Assembly: GCF_037975245.1 (NCBI RefSeq)
Contig: NC_092568.1
Span: forward strand, 18,991,001 to 19,055,000
Direction of reading: 5' to 3'
Length of the DNA: 64,000 nucleotides
Source of the DNA: Apostichopus japonicus
Lineage: Eukaryota; Echinodermata; Holothuroidea; Aspidochirotida; Stichopodidae
The position numbers and the translations under genes were made by a program. Below the pieces are notes generated by a model. That model did no database searches and was not told the DNA's origin. It worked only from the letters and a program-made list of their open reading frames with translations. Below, in pieces: positions 58,801 to 64,000 of the stretch; the stretch's first letter is position 1; the number at the start of each line of letters is the position of its first letter.

Positions 58801-61800
58801 TTACTGTAGGTTGAAATATCAATCGGTAACAGTACTGTATACGTCAGTCGTATATGAAGCTTACAGTCATGGAGATTTAGGTCTATACTTAGATTCAGCA
58901 ATGCTTGTACCAAAAGTGAACTTGAAGCAAACAGGTTTTATGTCAGTATCATACAGTAGGGTTCACAGTCCTGACATATTTGTTTTGTTCCTCATTAAAA
59001 TGTCATCCATTTATTTAAAAAATATACCAAACTACACAACAGTTATTTGGGCAGCATGGGGGGTATACAGATGGATAATTTCACATCCCTAAAAACAAAG
59101 TTGAAACCCTACATGTCATATCCAAGAACCAAACAATAAATTAAAAACCTATTTAAGGAAAAAGAAACGTTTTGCTGTCCAGTGTGCAAACTACTGTACA
59201 GTACATGACAGGACAAGTCTACTTTATGGTACGAACAGTGATAACGTCAACTTTCAATATTTTTCAAACGCTTTTCCTTTTATTCTATAAAAATCCATTT
59301 TTCTGACCTCCTTCTCATCAGGTCTGTTTATCAGATCTGGGATCAGTTGGCAAATGTTACCTTATTTCCTTTCCCCGCTTTGCCTATAAATTAATGAAAG
59401 GAATTGAAAGAATTACTGTGCACTGCAGCTTCTCTACTGACATTGTCGTTTCATATACAGGTTTGTCGAATAACAAACAGGATGTGGGTTCTTTATTTCT
59501 TTGACTTTTATCAGCATGACTCAGTTGTTGTTGAGTGATATCCTTTTTATTGTATTATTTCTGTTTGTTATAATATAAACTATATACCAGAAGTTAAAAC
59601 AGTAGCAAATATCAGACCAGTAGGGCATGCTGTTTGATATAAAATGCAAGTAAACATTCACAGCAGGAAGTTTGTCCTATTTACCACTTGAATATTGCTA
59701 TAATTTGTAAAGAGAACTTAAAACTAGGATTTTTGAGTTCTGCTATTAAAGTTAGATGAGTAGGCCTACTGCTAACTACAATGTTGGGAGATTGGGCTGG
59801 GTTGATGGTAGTGGAGCAAAGTATGATTTCGCCATCATGATCCAAATGATTTGCTTGTAGTAAAGGTATATATCTGTGAGTGAACATTTTAGATCTAGGG
59901 AAGTATTTTCTTTCTTAGGCCTATGCTAAGCATTGATGAAAAGAGTATATAATAGAAATTTTTTCCTGGTATAATATTCTTAACCATAAATTTACGGAAG
60001 AAAGACATATATTTTAACTTTTTGGAGAAAAACAGAATTAATCATTTCTTATTGAAATTATAATATTGATTCACTTTTTTTTTTATTGATGTAATTGCAG
60101 TGTAGTATAGTTTGAGACTTATTACTCCCATTTTGCCTAAGTGAGAAATGTCACTTAAATTTTCAACTCATATATGCATGCATCTTTTTAACTCATCAGG
60201 TAACAAGTTAGACTGTTTCGGAGTGGCTTTTGCAGTGGTGGCAGCGTTTCAAATTTTAGGCTATAAAGACGTTCATTTAGCTCTGTCTGAGGATCACGCC
60301 TGGGTGTCGTTTGGAGAAAATGGGAAAGAAACCGCCGAGGTCACATGGCATGGAAAAGGGAACGAGGACAAGAGGGGCCAGCCGATTACGACAGGTAACA
60401 ATTGAAAACGTCAGATGTCTATTGTAGGGGGACTAAGACACTGAATTGAATTGAATTTGAATATATTGTCCACAATCGGAAATTCGGCTTACACAGGTCG
60501 TAAACGAAGAAAGAAAAGAAACAAGAAAAGCAATAGTATAAGTATCAATAGACTGTGATACACATACAGTAATACAAACATATATACAGCAAATCCTACA
60601 AATAAGAAACTTATCTTCTCACTTGTGAATTAAATATATGGATAGAATTAGGCACAAATGAGTATCTGTAGCGGGCCCTAAGTGTACGTGGTGGGCATAA
60701 GTCCAGAGCGGTTGTAATTGTAGTGCTCAAACAAAGGGTGTGTTGGGTCTTGCATGATTTTTTGTCAATTTATTTATATATTTATTATTGTCAGGGAAAG
60801 TTTATCTATTAGTGTTTCTATATACATGCATTATTATTTTATGTACATGGTGGGGTACAGTAGCTCAAAAATGGGTGTGTTAGAACATATTTACTCAGGG
60901 CTGTCATAATGAGGATAGTGTCAGTAGTTCTTAAAAGCGTTTTTCGCTGAGGTTGGGGAGTGGGGAATAAGAGTGCAGTGGTTGTGTAGAGACATGTAAA
61001 ATTTGCAGCTCTTTTGCTGCTGTGAAATCATAAAGTGATGGAGACCATGTTCATCCCCAAAATAAGTCTTCATTTACTGTATCTTTAACTTTACCAAACT
61101 TGTTTCTTTAATTAGAGATAAGATTTGCTGAATCAATATTAATCTGTAAAATTTTACTTCAGATGAATCTGTGAATCTTGATCCGCAGTCCATTCTGTGT
61201 TCTTGATTGGACAATGGCACCTCACACCCTTTCTATTTCTTTGTGAGACAAGAAGTAGGCGAAGCATACGGTTGTTTATCCTACATTCTAAAGCACGGGG
61301 TCTGATATGAAATCAGAAAGAGAAACTTCTAACCAGTTTGCATTATAATCTACCCTGTCTGTTTTCCAGGTGTAGCAGATAGGAGCTGGTTGTACCTCAA
61401 CGGGCACCCTGTGATCTGCTGTAGGAGGATGGAGGTCGCAGCACTGGTATCCGCCATCAACCCTTCGATCAGTGCCAGTTCAGATAGCATTGAAGTAGCG
61501 TCCATGCAGCAGGTATGTGTAGATGTTGTTGTAAACTGTGGGTAATCTTTGTTGCACAGTTTCCAATGGATGACATATTAATGTAGTTATTTTGAAGTTA
61601 TTATTTTTTATTTTTGGTGCAACAAAGTAGGAAATGTTGAGCACATGTCATTGCTTCAATAGATCAGTTATAGTTTAAAGATATTTGCATGCGATTATTC
61701 AAGGAACCCCTCTCTTTTTAAATTTCTAAAATTATAACATCGTTCATTTAAATATGTAGATAAGAGTACTCCTGTACAAATATGATGGTTTGGAATGGGA

Positions 61801-63447
61801 AGGTCCTAGCAGTACAGTGGTCCACAGGTGTTTATGTCAGTTGCACCATAGGGATGAACCGGGGTGCAACCATGTATACTTCTGGAGGGGGGGCTTTAAC
61901 CTCCCCAGGAAAAATCAGAGGGGGGGTGCGTGGGAGCTCATACCCCCTACTATCAGTCAAAATATTACAAAAATTGCTGGTGTACAGTACAGTACATTAA
62001 TATATCAAATGTGCATACAGTACAACCTAAACAGTCGAATATTCTTCAAAATTGTCTAAAAAGTTGCATAAGATGGCACCTACTTGCTTCTAAGCACTCT
62101 CTTTTTTACCAAGATTTCTCAAACCTGTCCCCTGGATAACTTAAAATCTTATCACCCATACACCCCCCCCTACAAAATGTTATTGGGAGGGGCCATCAAT
62201 TCCATTGAATACCTCAGGTACTGTAACATTTTGCAGTAATAATGTAAGTTTTCTACTTTTTTGTTTAAAGGAGCTCCTGTGGATGATGTATGACCTCAAA
62301 CTACTCAAAAGGTAAATCAGAGTATTTACTTTACTCCTCTCTTAACTGGCTCCTACAACACTAACGCACCTTTCCTAGTCTACCTAGACACCACTGGTAT
62401 AAATTATAGCACTGCGCCCCCCGGTGACCTCTCCTACGGGTCACCGCACACTGTCTATTCCTCCCGTATTTACCATTCTGAAGAAAACGTGTGTTTAACG
62501 AACTCCGTTTTCACTTACGCCATACTGACGTTTCCTTGCACGAAATCTGCTGCTTACCACCGACAAAGGTTCTAGACATAGTTTGCAATAAAAATTGGGT
62601 GATCAAACATTATTTCTTGTTAGCTACTCAAAATCTCTGAGCATAAATCTCCTTTAGTATCAGTCAATGCTGCTGCGAGACCATTGTTATTAAAGGCTGA
62701 TTTTTTATCTTGTCATCTTATCTTATCAGATCAAATCCTTTGTGTGAGCATTCCTGTCAAATTAAGCTAAGCTGCCTGTGTGCTTTCACTATCTAGGTGA
62801 AGAATGAATTCATGTAATCATTGAGTATTTCTGGCAAGTTAATCTGCCAAGTGTTTAACACTAGGTCAGGATCGAATCCAACTCAACTGTTTAGAATTTC
62901 TACGAGTCTGCTGTAAAAGCATGCAGAGTAAAGTAAAGAGATGATTGTTCGATTTACTTGTTCTCTATTAGGTCACAAGATATTTTTGCAAGAATGCCAT
63001 TTACTGGGGAATTTTTGTAGAGGATTAATTTATGCTGAAGGTTTCTTTTCCATTAATGACCAATTGCAATAGCGTTAAACTGTACACGTACTGGCACCAT
63101 CCATTTACTTTGTGTCTCTCACATGTAAGAGAAACAAGAAACTGGCCAATTAAAGCAAGAAATTTGAGCATGCAGAATCTTTTCCTGTTCACGTCACAGT
63201 TTTTTTTCCATATCTTCCTCAGATACCCCTTGGCCCTGGGAAATCTAGCTGACCTGGAGAGCGTTGAGTCAACCCCTGGTAGACCCACGACCCAAGATCT
63301 CTTCAAGGAGGCCATAAAGGTGTCCGTAGAGGAGTACGATGATTGTCATGTGTACCCTTACACCTATCTGGGGGGTCACCTGCATCGGGCCAAGGACTAT
63401 GAAGGTGCAATGGCAAATTGGATGGCAGCTGCCAACGTTGTCAGCAA
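46889..63447 (+). CDS. MEN1: Menin, first six coding exons (gene continues past the window)
   Basis: Menin is a nuclear scaffold that links KMT2A/MLL1 histone methyltransferase and JunD to chromatin. Exons here are 46889-47035, 48076-48367, 60200-60394, 61370-61512, 62271-62311 and 63223-63447. All are GT-AG and in phase, giving about 347 residues. Hallmarks are [10 protein letters not shown] near residues 12-21, [14 protein letters not shown] and [15 protein letters not shown] in exon 2, and SGVAFAVV-like FGVAFAVV then [16 protein letters not shown] and [13 protein letters not shown] in exon 3. RSWLYL and AINPSI follow in exon 4, and [12 protein letters not shown] with TPGRP in exon 6. These match vertebrate menin closely and cover the central binding cavity. 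An in-frame TGA 12 bases upstream supports the start. The C-terminal half lies beyond 64000. Confidence 0.95.
47036..48075 (+). other. MEN1 intron 1
   Basis: A GT-AG intron of 1.04 kb in phase 0, with a G-run near 47516-47532. Nothing else is recognised. Confidence 0.75.
48590..48840 (+). repeat. Dispersed or duplicated repeat, copy 1
   Basis: Shared words with 52835-53010 in the same order include ggagagatgtgta, accagcag, tatttggg, gcaatctgaatttg and ccgaa. Similarity is partial. It may be one end of a larger duplicated segment together with 50320-50600. Confidence 0.6.
50320..50600 (+). repeat. Dispersed or duplicated repeat, second block of copy 1
   Basis: A gctcgaattaa start, an aactgc..gatcaag..tgcc segment, and a cagggct..gtgccagaaaacag end recur with changes at 53935-54215. 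It could be a transposable element or part of a divergent tandem duplication of about 4 kb. Confidence 0.5.
51113..51457. mobile_element. MITE with perfect 14-bp inverted termini
   Basis: It starts CAGGGATGTGCCCA and ends with its exact reverse complement TGGGCACATCCCTG. The flanks share a 6-bp duplication, GCTTTA (51107-51112 and 51458-51463). Inside are cccagcac repeats and an A-rich stretch. Length is 345 bp with no transposase. The 6-bp duplication does not fit the usual 8-bp hAT pattern, so the superfamily is open. Confidence 0.88.
52835..53010 (+). repeat. Dispersed or duplicated repeat, copy 2
   Basis: Partner of 48590-48840; the shared words are listed there. It lies in MEN1 intron 2. 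Confidence 0.6.
53935..54215 (+). repeat. Dispersed or duplicated repeat, second block of copy 2
   Basis: Partner of 50320-50600, with agctcaaattaa, gcgatcaagttgcc and caggaaacagctt-like words in the same order. It lies in MEN1 intron 2. Confidence 0.5.
56276..56595. repeat. 163-bp tandem duplication
   Basis: The first copy starts aaagatgaatgaa at 56276 and the second at 56439. Both contain aatacgtcagtccatgtatt, ggaagtgactttctcacc, ttttgtgcga and gttgatgtaaccaatcatca. Differences are few. It lies in MEN1 intron 2. Confidence 0.93.
57420..57520 (+). repeat. Retroelement-type 3' end (TTATATAGCGCC family)
   Basis: The ATT-repeat followed by tttatatagcgccc...catgcttcaagagtgctttaca is the common end of a widespread animal SINE/LINE tail. 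A possible relative is at about 17366-17400 (cttatatagtgct...gtagcgcttt). After it, caaaatgacaaaac with the same following bases recurs at about 57667. Confidence 0.55.
60430..60720 (-). mobile_element. Degenerate LINE 3' fragment in MEN1 intron 3
   Basis: Read on the minus strand, one frame gives [20 protein letters not shown] and then SIHIFNSQ. This is like the C-terminal end of many invertebrate non-LTR retrotransposon proteins (RYSFVPN..IFNS). The sequence then runs to a gaattgaattgaatttg word that could be the tail. It is short and the family is unresolved. Confidence 0.45.
62010..62130 (+). repeat. Dispersed repeat, copy 2
   Basis: Partner of 28380-28510 (tacaacctaa, attcttcaa, aagttgca, accaagatttctcaaa). 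It lies in MEN1 intron 4. Both copies are followed by C-rich sequence. Confidence 0.6.
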
Positions 63448-64000
63448 GTAAGACATTCTATTCTCTCTTGGTCGTAGCATTAAAAAGAAAAAAGGCTGGA
63501 TTATATATCTGGAAAAAATCAAATATATTTTATCCAAGTTTCATGATGTAATTTATTGCTAATGTAATGGCTATTGGGTAAGGTTTATTCAGTATTGCTC
63601 TAAAAGCAGCCGTCTGCAAACTTTTAGACTCATGACCCAGGATATGCTGTAAGTACTGATGCCAGGACTTACTAGAAACCCATGCTCGGAGTGCATTTTA
63701 TCTATAGATCTCGGCTACGGACTGCGAAAATGATCAATTTCCGCCGGCAAGCACAGAAAACTGTACATTAATTTTCTTACCTCTGGATAATGCCCTATAG
63801 TTTTCCGACCATCGCTGGTCCTTGTCTTTGTGCAATGTTTTTGCTGTGACGGTATTTGAACATATGTAAATCCTACAGTATAATAATACGTGCCTTGTTG
63901 CAATGTTATACTCATATGAACGGTGGAATACCGTTCCCGCTTCTAAATCATATTGTATCGGGATAAATGAGTATCAGATATTCCAGGTGTTACTGTATTT
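63448..64000 (+). other. Start of MEN1 intron 6
   Basis: Begins with a gtaag donor. The next menin exon is not in the window. A cgtctgcaaacttttagactcatgacc stretch near 63611-63637 resembles the start of a hAT-type element, but no second terminus is seen before the window ends. Confidence 0.6.

Larger units (their letters stand above)
48368..60199 (+). other. MEN1 intron 2 (11.8 kb)
   Basis: A very long GT-AG intron that splits the menin sequence right after LTG. It contains a MITE (51113-51457), two related repeat pairs (48590-48840 with 52835-53010, and 50320-50600 with 53935-54215), a 163-bp tandem duplication (56276-56595) and a SINE-like 3' end (57420-57520). No additional exon is needed or seen. 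Confidence 0.75.

Noticed and set aside
1-64000. CRISPR arrays, operons or prokaryotic regulatory features
   Set aside because: The window is clearly animal nuclear DNA with spliced genes. The tandem repeats are simple intronic satellites without spacer structure.

Overview
This is a eukaryotic, AT-rich, intron-rich animal nuclear window with many transposon fossils. Three host genes can be assembled exon by exon from consistent splice phases. The content suggests an invertebrate deuterostome, most likely an echinoderm such as a sea cucumber. That is an inference from a TPC3-type two-pore channel, Penelope-like and CR1-like retroelements, and the general repeat texture; it is not proven by the sequence.

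Layout. 1-10144: intergenic, with a Penelope-like retroelement (minus strand, about 4.0-6.8 kb) and a hAT-type MITE (8444-8966). 10145-32683 (+): a complete 18-exon, 806-codon two-pore cation channel gene of TPC3 type. One of its introns (25163-26274) is an AT-AC intron with U12-type donor and branch-point sequences, and it carries an 85-bp tandem repeat. 35936-42172 (-): a complete four-exon NPC2-like (ML domain) secreted lipid-binding protein gene. It converges tail to tail with the channel gene, and its first intron holds a cluster of DNA transposons. 43095-45710: a 5'-truncated Penelope-like element (+, with a GIY-YIG endonuclease fragment) interrupted by a CR1/Jockey-type LINE (-). 46889 to the window end (+): the first six coding exons of menin (MEN1), which runs past position 64000 and has an intron of about 11.8 kb.

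Functional theme. A two-pore channel and NPC2 both act in endolysosomes (ion release and cholesterol egress) and are convergent neighbours here. The proximal NPC2 upstream region has a TCACGTGA and a TCACATGA box, which are TFEB/MITF-type sites. Menin is a nuclear scaffold with no obvious link to them. Much of the remaining structure is mobile DNA. Five hAT-like non-autonomous elements have exact 8-bp target-site duplications. There are also two further inverted-repeat elements, a MITE containing a telomere-like tract, a tRNA-derived SINE, nested insertions, and two or three Penelope 3' ends with hammerhead-like hairpins.
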